Source: Oryzobacter faecalis (GTDB taxonomy: Bacteria; Actinomycetota; Actinomycetes; Actinomycetales; Dermatophilaceae). From it: DNA of 64,000 bases. The stretch is taken from assembly GCF_046764005.1 (NCBI RefSeq), contig NZ_JBKOFW010000003.1, positions 248,001 through 312,000 of the forward strand, in the 5' to 3' direction. The notes below the pieces were generated by a model, which saw only the letters and a list, made by a program, of their open reading frames with translations, was not told where the DNA came from and searched no databases. The position numbers and the translations under genes are program-made. Below are positions 44,328-52,912 of the stretch, piece after piece (the stretch's first letter is position 1; each line of letters starts with the position of its first letter).

Positions 44328-44730
44328 TCACCGGCGGCGCAGCCTCGATGCCCGGTCGAGGAGCCCGGCCACACCGCGCTGCTGCTCGCCGAGGCAGGCA
44401 TCGAGGACGAGCAGGCCGGCGGTCGCCGTGGGGGTGGCCCACTGCAGGACCTGCAGCCGGGAGAAGAGCTCGCGGGCTCGGTGCCGGGCGGCCTCGTCAC
44501 CGGTTGTCGGCGAGGATCGCGACGCCGCTCAGCACGTGCAGCCCGATCCCGACTCCCTGGACCGGACCCCAGCGGCGCCATCCCTCCTCCGCGATTCGGG
44601 ACCGTTCGCGCGCGTCATCGCCCTCGCGTGACGCGGGGTTGAGTCCCACGGCCCCCATGAGGGAGCCGCCAACCAGGGCGGCGTTCGTCAGCACGTGAGT
44701 GGCGCGAACGGTCGTGCTCCAGACCGTCAT
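44328..44730 (-). pseudogene. Frameshifted small membrane-protein gene
   Basis: From the ATG at 44730 the reverse strand reads TTVRATHVLTNAALVGGSLM and on to GIGLHVLSGVAILADNR, then stops at 44497. In the next frame the same protein-like sequence continues without a gap (DEAARHRARELFSRLQVLQW, and a hydrophobic stretch) to a stop at 44328. A one-base frameshift near 44497-44500 therefore splits a gene of about 133 codons with two or three membrane helices. It could be a real mutation or a sequence error. The family is not named, but the first part resembles small DUF-type actinobacterial membrane proteins. Confidence 0.5.
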
Positions 44731-44997
44731 GGGAAACCTTCGGGTTGTGGCGAGCCGTGTCCAGCCGGTCCGGCAGACGACGGTGCCTCGGGTTGTCGAT
44801 GAAGCCTCTACCCGCCGTCGTCCAGCTCGTCGCGCAACGGCGGCAGAGCTTTGCCTTCGGGCTCAAGCAGACCGCGCCGATGGTCGTGACGATGGCCAGC
44901 GGTCTCGCTGTCCCGCTCGTGTGCTCCAGACCCACGCGAACGCGACCGTCCTCCTGGATGCCGCGGCTGCGAGCGAGCTGTCGACGCCCTCCTGGCC

Positions 44998-45582
44998 TCA
45001 GGAACGCGCGCGTGCCTCCGTGATCTGGTCGTAGCCGGGGATCCGCTCGGCCAGGGGGTTGCCGGTGAAGTTGCCGACCCACCCGTCCTCGTCGTGGAAG
45101 AAGCGGATGGCGGTGAAGTCGGGCTCGGTCCCCATGTCGAACCAGTGGGTCGTGTTGGCGGGGACGCTCAACAGGTCACCGGCCTCGCACAGCACGGCGT
45201 AGACCTTGCCCTGCGTGTGCAGGTAGAAGATGCCGCTGCCGGAGACGAAGAACCGCACCTCGTCGTCGTCGTGGGTGTGCTCGGAGAGGAACTTGTTCCT
45301 GGCCGCGGTCTTCAGCTCCTCCCACCCCGGGTCCTCGGTGGGGTGCAGCTGGACGACGTCGACGAGCACGTACCCCTCGGCCTCGATGACGCGGGCGACG
45401 TCCTCGCGGTAGCGGTCGAGGATGGCCTGCTGGTCACCGCCGGCGGCGAACTCCTCGGCCACCTCCCAGCGCTCGAAGCGCACGTCGATCTCCTTGAGCG
45501 CGACCGCGATGTCCTCGGTCTCCTCGGACTCGAGGACCTTCTCGGGGGCGTCGCCATCGGTGTACACGGTGAGCAGGGTCAC
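44998..45582 (-). CDS. mtnD: Acireductone dioxygenase
   Basis: A 194-residue cupin enzyme of the methionine-salvage pathway that oxidises the acireductone to 2-oxo-4-methylthiobutanoate and formate (iron form). The metal site is visible in EHTHDDDEVRFFVSGSGIFY (two His and a Glu) and in the later His of VPANTTHWFDMG. The GTG at 45582 follows a strong AGGAGG ribosome-binding site, which sets the start. It is the last gene of a reverse-strand run mtnC-mtnB-mtnD, 34 bp after mtnB. The 267 bp between its end and the frameshifted gene hold no confident gene. Confidence 0.93.
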   Translation of the reverse strand: MTLLTVYTDGDAPEKVLESEETEDIAVALKEIDVRFERWEVAEEFAAGGDQQAILDRYREDVARVIEAEGYVLVDVVQLHPTEDPGWEELKTAARNKFLSEHTHDDDEVRFFVSGSGIFYLHTQGKVYAVLCEAGDLLSVPANTTHWFDMGTEPDFTAIRFFHDEDGWVGNFTGNPLAERIPGYDQITEARARS

Positions 45583-45616
45583 GGGGTCCTCCTGGGTCGT
45601 CGGTCGGTCGGGTGGT

Positions 45617-46231
45617 TCACGCGGTCTGCACCTGGAACGACAGCAGCCACTCGAGCGATTCCGTCCGGTGACGGGCCTGGACCAGGTCCTTCCCCCACAC
45701 GTAGAGGCCGTGGTCGGCCACGACCACGCCGGGCGTGGCGGGGTCGTAGGCGTCGTCGAACCGGTCGGCCAGCTCGGACATGTCCTGGCTGTTGGCGATG
45801 ACGGGGACGAGGAGGTCGTCGTCGGCCGCACGGCCGAGGGCCTTCTGCATCTCCAGTCCCTGCACACGCACGCCACGTGGCCAGCGGCGGCCGGCGACGA
45901 CGGCTGCCAGCGCATGGACGTGCACGACCGCGCCCGCGCCCGTCGCCGCGGCGATGTGGGCGTGGAGCGCGGCCTCGGCGGACGGCTTCCGCGGGGCCAG
46001 GCCCTCGACGGGGACCGGGAGGCCGGCGCCGTCCACGACCACGACGGACTCGGGCGTCAGCTCGGCCTTGTCCAGACCGCTCGCGGTGACCGTGACGCGC
46101 AGCGGGTCCGCGGCGACGACCTCGGAGAGGTTGCCCGAGGTCGCACGCATCCAGCCGTGGGCCGCGAGGAGCCGAGCGGTGTCGGCCATCCGCGCGCCCG
46201 CGGCCAGGGCCGCGTCGCGGTCGACCGTCAT
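45617..46231 (-). CDS. mtnB: Methylthioribulose-1-phosphate dehydratase
   Basis: A 204-residue class-II-aldolase-fold enzyme of methionine salvage. The zinc-binding His pair is in AALHAHIAAATGAGAVVHVH, preceded by MRATSGNLSEVV, and a third His is in VVVADHGLYVWGKDL. It dehydrates methylthioribulose 1-phosphate to the diketone used by the enolase-phosphatase encoded just upstream. The ATG at 46231 overlaps the mtnC stop codon by 4 bp. Confidence 0.92.
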   Translation of the reverse strand: MTVDRDAALAAGARMADTARLLAAHGWMRATSGNLSEVVAADPLRVTVTASGLDKAELTPESVVVVDGAGLPVPVEGLAPRKPSAEAALHAHIAAATGAGAVVHVHALAAVVAGRRWPRGVRVQGLEMQKALGRAADDDLLVPVIANSQDMSELADRFDDAYDPATPGVVVADHGLYVWGKDLVQARHRTESLEWLLSFQVQTA

Positions 46232-46980
46232 GACGCGCCCCGGTCCAGGGTCACGGGGAGGAGGATGACGTCGGCGAAGGACGCCACGACGGGGTGGGAA
46301 CCGAAGTCGGCGTCCTCCTGCGGCTCGCCGCTGCGCGCGACGCCGACGGTGACCCAGCCCGCCTCCGCCGCGGCGTCGAGCTCCGCGGGGACGTCCGAGA
46401 GGAAGACGAGGCCCGCGGGGACGCCGAGTGCGTCGGCGATCCGCCGGTACGACGCCGCCTCCCGCTTGGGACCGGCGTTCGCGGTGTCGAAGTAGTCCTC
46501 CACCAGGTCGGACAGGTCGCCGACGTCGGTGTGCCGGAACCAGGGCCGCTGGCTCGCGACCGATCCCGACGAGAAGCACGCCAGCCGGACGCCGGACTCG
46601 TGCCAGGCGCGCAGCGCCGGTGCGACGTCGTCGAAGAAGGGCGCGACCAGGTCGCCGGCCGCGAACCCCTCGGCCCAGATCTGCCCCTGCAGGGTCTTCA
46701 GCGGGGTCGCCTTGACGTCGGAGTCCATCCACCCGTGCAGGACACGGACCAGGTCCTCGACCGGGGTGTCGTCCGGCAGGCCGGCCTCGCGTCGCACGTC
46801 CGCGACGGCGCGGCGGACGACCGGGTCGTCGCCGTGGTCCCTGATCCACGGACCGAGCCGCGGCCGGGCGTGGTCGTAGAGTGTCCCGAGCACGGCGGAC
46901 GTGGGGCTGACGGTGCCCTCGATGTCGAGGACGACGCACCCTGCCGTCACCTCGACGGGCTCGGCTTCGGACGGGGTCAT
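46228..46980 (-). CDS. mtnC: Enolase-phosphatase E1
   Basis: A 250-residue haloacid-dehalogenase-type enzyme that enolises and dephosphorylates the methylthio-diketone phosphate. Catalytic motifs are CVVLDIEGTVSP (nucleophile Asp, about residue 19), LACFSSGSVASQR (motif II) and PKREAASYRRIADAL (motif III Lys) with FLSDVPAELDAA. The three mtn genes cover the late part of methionine salvage; mtnA and mtnK/mtnN are not nearby. The ATG at 46980 fits the family start. Confidence 0.92.
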   Translation of the reverse strand: MTPSEAEPVEVTAGCVVLDIEGTVSPTSAVLGTLYDHARPRLGPWIRDHGDDPVVRRAVADVRREAGLPDDTPVEDLVRVLHGWMDSDVKATPLKTLQGQIWAEGFAAGDLVAPFFDDVAPALRAWHESGVRLACFSSGSVASQRPWFRHTDVGDLSDLVEDYFDTANAGPKREAASYRRIADALGVPAGLVFLSDVPAELDAAAEAGWVTVGVARSGEPQEDADFGSHPVVASFADVILLPVTLDRGAS

Positions 46981-47291
46981 GTCTCCTCCGGGGACGGTCT
47001 CGGCGAGCGACGGCCACCCTGACGGTGTCGTCAATCGCTCCGGCGTGGCGGGCAGGCCTCGACAGGAGGTTAACCGTCCTCGGCACGCAGACGGCCGGGG
47101 CGGGTCGCCGCGTCAGCAGCCATCGTCCTGCTCCGTCCGCACGCGGACGAACGCGCCGACCACTGCCTGCCGCTCGTCGTCGACCGCTCGGGGTCCGGCC
47201 CGCGCCAGCCGGCCCGGGCCATCGATGCGCCCTCGCGGCCGGGATCCCCTGCTACCCTCGCTGAAACCATTTAGCAACCAGAGGATCAGAC
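46981..47291. other. 311-bp divergent intergenic region between mtnC and the GH32 gene
   Basis: It holds the mtn operon promoter region (not resolved) and, at its right end, a -10-like TACCCT immediately followed by the LacI operator at 47260-47277. I see no gene in it. Confidence 0.6.
47260..47277. promoter_or_regulatory. LacI operator O1 at the GH32 gene
   Basis: GCTGAAACCATTTAGCAA, an imperfect inverted repeat (GCTGAAA...TTTAGC). Near-identical sites lie at 49551-49569 and 49605-49622, flanking the lacI gene and sugar-ABC operon. The preceding CTGCTAC and spacing to the operator are shared with 49605-49622. Confidence 0.75.
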
Positions 47292-48503
47292 GTGAACCCA
47301 GGTGTCGACCCGGCCGGCCGGTCCCCCCGTGACGACGGGCGCCCGGCCCTGCACCTCACCCCCCCGTCGGGGTGGCTCAACGACCCCCACGGGGTCGTCC
47401 ACCGCGACGGCGTCTACCACCTGTTCCACCAGGCGGTCCCCGACCGGCCCTCGTGGGCGCCGGAGATCAGCTGGGGACACGCCACGTCGACGGACCTCCT
47501 CCGGTGGGAGCACCAGGGGACCGCCCTCGTGCCGGCCCCCGACGAGACCGGCTGCTGGACGGGCACCCTCGTCCTCGATGCCGACGGCAAGGCGGTGATC
47601 CTCTACAGCTCCACCCGGGGGCCCGACCTCGAGCGTGCTGCGGTCCGCACGGCCGTCCCGGACAGCGACGACTGGCGGCGGTGGACCAGCGGCGACCGGG
47701 TGCACCTGCCCCTCGACGACGTGACCCGCGAGCGCATCGCGGTGTTCCGCGACCCCTCGGTGCGGCGTGAAGGCAGCGGCTGGCGGATGGTCGTCGGCGC
47801 CGGCTTCACCGACGGCAGCCCCGTGGTGCTGACGTGGCTGTCGGACGACCTGGCGACCTGGACCTACGCGGGCGAGCTCGCCGTGGGAGTACCGCGCAAC
47901 GACGGCCCCTGGCTCGGCACGGCCTGGGAGTGCCCACACCTCGTCGAGGTCGACGGGCACGAGGTCCTCCTGACCAACTCGTGGATGGACGGCATCACCG
48001 GGGAGGCGCTGGCCGCGGTGGGCCGCCTCGAGGACGGCCGGTTCGTCAACTCGCGCTGGACCCAGATCTCGCACGGCGGCGGCCACTACGCGGCGACGGT
48101 GTTCCGCGACGCCGAGGACGCACCCTGCGTGATCTTCTGGATCCGCGGCGTCGCCGACCTCGATGCCGGGTGGTCGGGCGCGCTGAGCATCCCCTACCGG
48201 CTCGGGGTCGTCGACGGGTCGCTGCGGCTGAGCCCGCACCCGGACGTCGTGGCCGCCGCCGGAGCCGCCGCGGCCGAGGACGGGCTGGTCCTCGTCGACA
48301 TCGACGCGCTGAGCGGCACGCCGCACGGCCAGGTCGAGGTGACGACCGGCCGGGACGAGGTCATCGTCAACGTGGGAGCCACGCACGTCCGCCTGCCCGC
48401 CCACTACGGGGAGGCGGTCGGCGACCTCACCGTCATCCTCGACGGGCCCGTCCTCGAGGTCTGCACGGGAGCGGCTGTTGCGGGATCCCAGCTGTCGCGC
48501 TGA
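47292..48503 (+). CDS. Glycoside hydrolase family 32 enzyme (sucrose-6-phosphate hydrolase/fructosidase)
   Basis: A 403-residue five-bladed beta-propeller enzyme. The nucleophile Asp 31 is in GWLNDPHG, the transition-state stabiliser in VFRDPSV and the acid/base Glu in AWECPHLVEV, the full GH32 catalytic triad. No signal peptide is seen, so it works inside the cell on imported beta-fructosides (sucrose, its phosphate, or short fructans). The C-terminal beta-sandwich is short. The GTG at 47292 is 14 bp downstream of an operator shared with the ABC importer operon. It is convergent with lacI (5 bp gap). Confidence 0.9.
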   Translation: MNPGVDPAGRSPRDDGRPALHLTPPSGWLNDPHGVVHRDGVYHLFHQAVPDRPSWAPEISWGHATSTDLLRWEHQGTALVPAPDETGCWTGTLVLDADGKAVILYSSTRGPDLERAAVRTAVPDSDDWRRWTSGDRVHLPLDDVTRERIAVFRDPSVRREGSGWRMVVGAGFTDGSPVVLTWLSDDLATWTYAGELAVGVPRNDGPWLGTAWECPHLVEVDGHEVLLTNSWMDGITGEALAAVGRLEDGRFVNSRWTQISHGGGHYAATVFRDAEDAPCVIFWIRGVADLDAGWSGALSIPYRLGVVDGSLRLSPHPDVVAAAGAAAAEDGLVLVDIDALSGTPHGQVEVTTGRDEVIVNVGATHVRLPAHYGEAVGDLTVILDGPVLEVCTGAAVAGSQLSR

Positions 48504-48508
48504 GGCGG

Positions 48509-49531
48509 TCAGGCCAGCGACGCGATGGACCCGCGGACCTGGACCTCCATGGGGACCAGGTGCTGACCCTCGGGGGTGTCCGTGCCGAGCAGCAGCTCCA
48601 TGGCCCGGCGCCCCATCTGCTCGTAGTCCAGCCGGGCCGTCGTGAGCCCCGGTCGCATGTAGGACGCGATCTCGTCGTCGTCGAACGACGCGATCGAGAC
48701 GTCCTGGGGCACCTCGAGTCCCGCCTTCTGCAGGGCCTGCTGGGCTCCGAAGGCGATCCGGTCGTTGAGGCAGATGAGGGCCGTGAACGGCGTGCCCGAC
48801 CGCAACAGCTCGCTCGTGGCGTCGTACCCGTGCCACGGCTCCCACTCCTCGAAGTCGAGGACGGCGACAGGGTCGACCCCGGCGTCCCGCAGCGCGGCGT
48901 TGATCCCCTCGAGCCGGAAGGGGATCGTCACGGAGATCCGCGGGTCCGAGCAGGCGATGGGGGCGTTGCCGATGATGGCGATGCGCCGGTGCCCGGCATC
49001 GAGGAGGCTCTGCGCGATGGCGCGCCCGGCGACCTCCTCCGCCGGCAGGACCGTGGCCTGGAGCGTGTCGCTCGTGCAGTTGACCCCGACGGTTCGGATC
49101 GTGGCCGGGAGGGGGCGCAGGTCGATCTGGCGGGCGGTGAGGGAGCCGAAGGCGATCCCCTCGACCTGCCGGTCGATCATGAACTCGAGGGCGTCCTCGA
49201 ACCGCTTCGGGTGCTGGCCGGTCTCGGCGATGAGCACCCCGTGGTCGTGCTCGTCGGCCACGTCGAGCAGGCCGCGGATCATCGCGGAGGCGAACCGGGT
49301 GACCGTGACCTCGTCGGAGATGAACCCGATGGTGGTCGTGCGCCCCAGGCGGAGCGACCGGGCCGCCGGGTTGGGCCGGTACCGCAGCGCCTCCGCCGCC
49401 TCCTGCACCCGCGCGACCGCGTCCTCCGACAGCCGCGACCCCGGGCGGTTGTTGAGGATGAGGCTGACCGCGGTCTTGGACACCCCGGCGCGCGCGGCGA
49501 CGTCGGCCAGGGTCACGCGCTTGGTCGACAT
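48509..49531 (-). CDS. LacI family repressor of the fructoside regulon
   Basis: A 340-residue LacI/GalR repressor. The helix-turn-helix VTLADVAARAGVSKTAVSLI (about 6-25) is followed by NNRPGSRLS and the hinge, then an effector-binding domain (TIGFISDEVTVTRFASAMIR ... MRPGLTTARLDYEQMGRRAM). It is flanked by operators at both its promoter (49551-49569) and the target genes (47260, 49605), so autoregulation and control of the GH32 and ABC genes are likely. The ATG at 49531 gives the usual MSTKRVTLADVA; an ATG at 49543 is an alternative. Confidence 0.9.
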   Translation of the reverse strand: MSTKRVTLADVAARAGVSKTAVSLILNNRPGSRLSEDAVARVQEAAEALRYRPNPAARSLRLGRTTTIGFISDEVTVTRFASAMIRGLLDVADEHDHGVLIAETGQHPKRFEDALEFMIDRQVEGIAFGSLTARQIDLRPLPATIRTVGVNCTSDTLQATVLPAEEVAGRAIAQSLLDAGHRRIAIIGNAPIACSDPRISVTIPFRLEGINAALRDAGVDPVAVLDFEEWEPWHGYDATSELLRSGTPFTALICLNDRIAFGAQQALQKAGLEVPQDVSIASFDDDEIASYMRPGLTTARLDYEQMGRRAMELLLGTDTPEGQHLVPMEVQVRGSIASLA

Positions 49532-49550
49532 GGGCAGGAGCATAACCGCC

Positions 49551-49569
49551 GATGAAACGGATTTAGCAA
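49551..49569. promoter_or_regulatory. LacI operator O2 at the lacI promoter
   Basis: GATGAAACGGATTTAGCAA, 19 bp, lies 20 bp upstream of the lacI start and shares TGAAA and TTTAGCAA with the sites at 47260-47277 and 49605-49622. The position fits autorepression. Confidence 0.7.
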
Positions 49570-49604
49570 GGGGTTGTCGAAGGCCGCGGGCTCTGCTACG
49601 TTCT

Positions 49605-49622
49605 GCTGAAAGGTTTTAGCAA
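49605..49622. promoter_or_regulatory. LacI operator O3 at the sugar-ABC promoter
   Basis: GCTGAAAGGTTTTAGCAA lies 33 bp upstream of the lipoprotein start. The sequence just before it (CTGCTACGTT) parallels the one before O1 (CTGCTACCCT), which suggests that -10 element and operator are conserved together in both promoters. Confidence 0.75.
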
Positions 49623-49654
49623 CGGTGCTGGACCTGTCTCAACCGGAGGACGAC

Positions 49655-50968
49655 ATGCATCCCACTTCCCGCCGTCGCGGTTCGACGGCTCGTCGCGTCG
49701 TGGTCGGCCTGCTCGCCGCCGCACTTCCCGTCTCGCTCGCCGCCTGCGCCAAGGGCGGCTCCAGCGCGTCGTCGGGTGGAGGTGGCGGTGAGCTGACGAT
49801 GTGGACCCACAACGCCGGCAACAAGGCCGAGCTCGCGGCGATCGAGTCGATCGTCGCCGACTACAACAAGAGCCAGACCAAGTACCAGGTCAAGGTCCAG
49901 GCCTTCCCGCAGGACTCCTACAACCAGTCCGTCGTGGCCGCCGCCGCCAGCAAGAAGCTGCCCTGCATCCTCGACATCGACGGGCCCAACGTGCCGAACT
50001 GGGCCTGGGCCGGCTACCTCGCCCCGCTCGAGGGCCTCGACTCCACGCTGTCGACCTTCCTGCCCAGCGTCATCGGCAAGTACGAGGGCAAGACCTACTC
50101 CTACGGGTACTACGACGTCGCCCTCGTCATGGTCACCCGCAAGTCGATCCTCGACGCCTACGGCATCCGGATCCCCACGATCGACCAGCCGTGGGCGAAG
50201 GACGAGTTCACGGCGGCACTGACGAAGATCAAGCAGTCCGGGAAGTACGCCAACCCGCTCGACCTCGCGACGAGCTTCACCGGCGAGTGGTGGCCCTACG
50301 CCTACTCGCCGATGCTCCAGAGCTTCGGCGGCGACCTCATCGACCGGAACTCGTACGAGTCGGCCGACGGTGTGCTCAACGGTCCGGAGGCGGTCGAGTG
50401 GGCGACCTGGTTCCACGGCCTCGTCGCGGACGGCCTCGCCCCGCTCAAGTCCGGCGCCGACCCGGCCAAGGACTTCATCAACGGCAAGACCGCGATCCTC
50501 TACAACGGCACCTGGACGGCCACCGACACCCGGACGGCCTTCAAGGACGACACGCTCTTCCTTCCCCCGCCGGACCTCGGCCAGGGCCCGAAGATCGGCG
50601 GCGGCTCGTGGCAGTGGGGCATCTCCGCCAACTGCCAGGACACCGCCGGGGCGCTCGACTACATGAAGTTCGCCGCCCAGGACAAGTACGTCGCCAAGGT
50701 CGCCGGGGACACCAAGAACATCCCCGCGACGGACGCCGCCGCTGCCACCGTCGCCGGCTACGGCCCCGACGGCGAGAACCAGATCTTCCTCGAGTACGCG
50801 AAGAAGTACGCGGTGCTCCGCCCGGTGACGCCCGGCTACCCGTTCATCGCCACCGAGTTCACCAAGACGGCGCAGGACATCATCAACGGCGCCGACCCCA
50901 AGTCAGCACTCGACCAGGCGGTCAAGAACATCGACGCCAACCAGAAGTCGAACGGCTACTTCAAGTAG
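49655..50968 (+). CDS. Sugar ABC transporter substrate-binding lipoprotein
   Basis: A 437-residue extracellular solute-binding protein (family 1). A basic signal peptide (RRRGSTARRVVVGLLAAALP) ends in the lipobox SLAAC, followed by a Ser/Gly linker and the mature protein ELTMWTHNAGNKAELAAIES. It presumably captures a fructose-containing oligosaccharide, given the GH32 genes around it. The ATG at 49655 has a strong ribosome-binding site (CCGGAGGA); an in-frame TTG/GTG start further up is less plausible. A 16-bp hairpin follows the gene. Confidence 0.92.
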   Translation: MHPTSRRRGSTARRVVVGLLAAALPVSLAACAKGGSSASSGGGGGELTMWTHNAGNKAELAAIESIVADYNKSQTKYQVKVQAFPQDSYNQSVVAAAASKKLPCILDIDGPNVPNWAWAGYLAPLEGLDSTLSTFLPSVIGKYEGKTYSYGYYDVALVMVTRKSILDAYGIRIPTIDQPWAKDEFTAALTKIKQSGKYANPLDLATSFTGEWWPYAYSPMLQSFGGDLIDRNSYESADGVLNGPEAVEWATWFHGLVADGLAPLKSGADPAKDFINGKTAILYNGTWTATDTRTAFKDDTLFLPPPDLGQGPKIGGGSWQWGISANCQDTAGALDYMKFAAQDKYVAKVAGDTKNIPATDAAAATVAGYGPDGENQIFLEYAKKYAVLRPVTPGYPFIATEFTKTAQDIINGADPKSALDQAVKNIDANQKSNGYFK

Positions 50969-50989
50969 GCCCACGTCCCACCGACACCG

Positions 50990-51027
50990 GGTCGCGGGGA
51001 CGGCGCAGCGACGCCGTCCCCGCGACC
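50990..51027 (+). terminator. Intercistronic hairpin after the binding-protein gene
   Basis: Perfect 16-bp GC stem (50990-51005 with 51012-51027) and a 6-base loop, 21 bases past the lipoprotein stop codon and 35 bases before the permease gene. Probably a partial terminator or stabiliser keeping binding protein in excess. Confidence 0.65.
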
Positions 51028-51062
51028 GCCCTCATCGGCTCCAACCCGCAAGGAGGTCAACG

Positions 51063-51977
51063 ATGACCACCACCCTCGACCGGCCGCGAAGCGAGACGCG
51101 GCAACGAACCGGCACCAAGAAGCGCTCGTCCAGGAACACCGCCCTGCTCATGCTCCTGCCGGCCGCGGTCCTGCTCGTCACGTTCCTGCTCATCCCGATC
51201 GGGCTGACCTTCCTCCTGGCGTTCACCGACGCCCGGCTCATCTCACCGCGACCGGCCGAGTTCATCGGCCTGGACAACTTCGCCCGGCTCTTCGAGGACG
51301 CGACGTTCTGGAAGTCCCTGCGCAACACCATCCTCTTCGCCGTGGTGATCGTGCCCTTCCAGTCGGCGTGTGCGCTGGGGCTGGCCCTGCTCGTCAACGT
51401 CAAGATGCGCGGCGTCAACTTCTTCCGGACGGTGTACTTCCTGCCCGTCGTCACGTCCATGGTCGTCGTGTCCATGCTGTGGCTGTTCATGTACCAGGAC
51501 CAGGGGCTGATCAACCAGGTGCTCGCCAAGGTCGGCATCGACGGCCCCGACTGGCTCGGCAACCCCAACACGGCACTCATCGCCATCATCCTCATGTCCG
51601 CATGGCAGGCCATGGGCTTCCACATGGTCATCTGGCTCTCGGGGCTGCAGACCGTCGCGCCCGAGCTGTACGAGGCCGCCAAGCTCGACGGCGCCAGCAC
51701 GTGGCAGGAGTTCCGCTACGTGACGTGGCCGGGCCTGCGCCAGACGCGCACCTTCATCCTCATCACCATCACGATCGCCGCGTTCTCGCTGTTCACCCAG
51801 GTCAACATCATGACCCAGGGCGGGCCGCTGGACTCGACGTCGACGGTCGTGCTCATGGCCGTGCGCACCGGCTTCCAGCAGCAGCAGACCGGCTACGCGT
51901 CGGCGATCTCCCTGGCGTTCTTCGCCCTCGTGCTGGTCGTCACCCTGATCCAGCGCCGACTGACCCGAGAGGACTGA
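51063..51977 (+). CDS. Sugar ABC transporter permease (MalF type)
   Basis: A 304-residue inner-membrane permease with six helices, from LMLLPAAVLLVTFLLIPIGL to ISLAFFALVLVVTLIQ, after a 20-residue basic tail. The EAA-type coupling loop is in YEAAKLDGASTWQEFRYVTW. It forms the channel with the next gene. The ATG has AAGGAGG 6 bases upstream. No ATPase gene is in this operon; the stand-alone ATPase at 1191-2294 is a candidate. Confidence 0.92.
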   Translation: MTTTLDRPRSETRQRTGTKKRSSRNTALLMLLPAAVLLVTFLLIPIGLTFLLAFTDARLISPRPAEFIGLDNFARLFEDATFWKSLRNTILFAVVIVPFQSACALGLALLVNVKMRGVNFFRTVYFLPVVTSMVVVSMLWLFMYQDQGLINQVLAKVGIDGPDWLGNPNTALIAIILMSAWQAMGFHMVIWLSGLQTVAPELYEAAKLDGASTWQEFRYVTWPGLRQTRTFILITITIAAFSLFTQVNIMTQGGPLDSTSTVVLMAVRTGFQQQQTGYASAISLAFFALVLVVTLIQRRLTRED

Positions 51978-51979
51978 TC

Positions 51980-52909
51980 ATGACCACCCTCCCCCACGTC
52001 GCGGAGACCGCGGTCGAGCCGGCCCACGTCGCCGGCGAGGACTCCACCTCCCAGCGCTCCTGGCGATTCGGTCTCGGGGTGGCCCTGCGGGTCCTCCTCT
52101 GCCTCGTCTTCGGGCTGCCGCTGCTCTTCATGATCGTGTCGAGCTTCAAGCCGGACGCCCAGATCTTCTCCGACCTCGACGGCGTCGGGGCGTTCCTGCC
52201 CGTCGGCGACCTGTCGCTGGACAACTACACCGGGGTCTTCGACCGCGTGCCGTTCGCGACGTTCATGCTCAACTCCATCATCATCTCGGTCGTCACCGTC
52301 GTCCTCGGCGTCATCGTGAACTCGATGGCGGCATTCGCCCTGGCGCGCATCAAGTTCCGTGGCAGCGGGATCGTCCTGGGCGTCATCCTCGCGACGCTCA
52401 TCGTCCCCTTCGAGACCCTCGCGCTGCCGCTGCTCTGGTGGTCGAACAAGCTCCCCTTCTGGGGCCCCAACGGGTTCGAGGAGGGATGGCTGGACACCTA
52501 CCAGGTGCAGATCATCCCGTTCATCGCCAACGCGTTCTCGATCTTCCTCTTCTACCAGTACTTCGACTCGATCCCGAAGGAGCTCGACGAGGCGGCGACG
52601 GTCGACGGTGCGGGGTGGTTCCGGATCTACCGCAGCATCGTCATGCCGCTCGCGGGTCCGGCCGTCGCCACGGTGGCCATCCTGACCTTCCTGCCCACCT
52701 GGAACCAGTACCTCTGGCCGCTGATGGCGGTGCAGTCCGAGGAGCTGCGTCCGGTCATGGTGGGCATCGACTACTTCAAGCAGCTGAACGTCTCCTGGGG
52801 CCAGATCATGGCCTACGCCACGATGATCACCGTCCCCGTCCTCATGCTCTTCGTCGCCTTCCAGCGGGCCTTCATCAACTCGATCGCCTCCAGCGGCGTC
52901 AAGGGCTGA
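51980..52909 (+). CDS. Sugar ABC transporter permease (MalG type)
   Basis: A 309-residue permease, partner of the preceding. A 35-residue cytoplasmic tail precedes the first helix (LRVLLCLVFGLPLLFMIVSS), and the EAA loop is in PKELDEAATVDGAGWFRIYR. It starts 2 bp after the previous stop codon (ATGATC context) and is followed 3 bp later by the second GH32-like gene, so transport and hydrolysis are cotranscribed. Confidence 0.92.
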   Translation: MTTLPHVAETAVEPAHVAGEDSTSQRSWRFGLGVALRVLLCLVFGLPLLFMIVSSFKPDAQIFSDLDGVGAFLPVGDLSLDNYTGVFDRVPFATFMLNSIIISVVTVVLGVIVNSMAAFALARIKFRGSGIVLGVILATLIVPFETLALPLLWWSNKLPFWGPNGFEEGWLDTYQVQIIPFIANAFSIFLFYQYFDSIPKELDEAATVDGAGWFRIYRSIVMPLAGPAVATVAILTFLPTWNQYLWPLMAVQSEELRPVMVGIDYFKQLNVSWGQIMAYATMITVPVLMLFVAFQRAFINSIASSGVKG

Positions 52910-52912
52910 ACC

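Noticed and set aside
44615..45082. Possible gene between mtnD and the frameshifted membrane gene
   Set aside because: Overlaps the mtnD 3' end and shows no family-like sequence in any frame.
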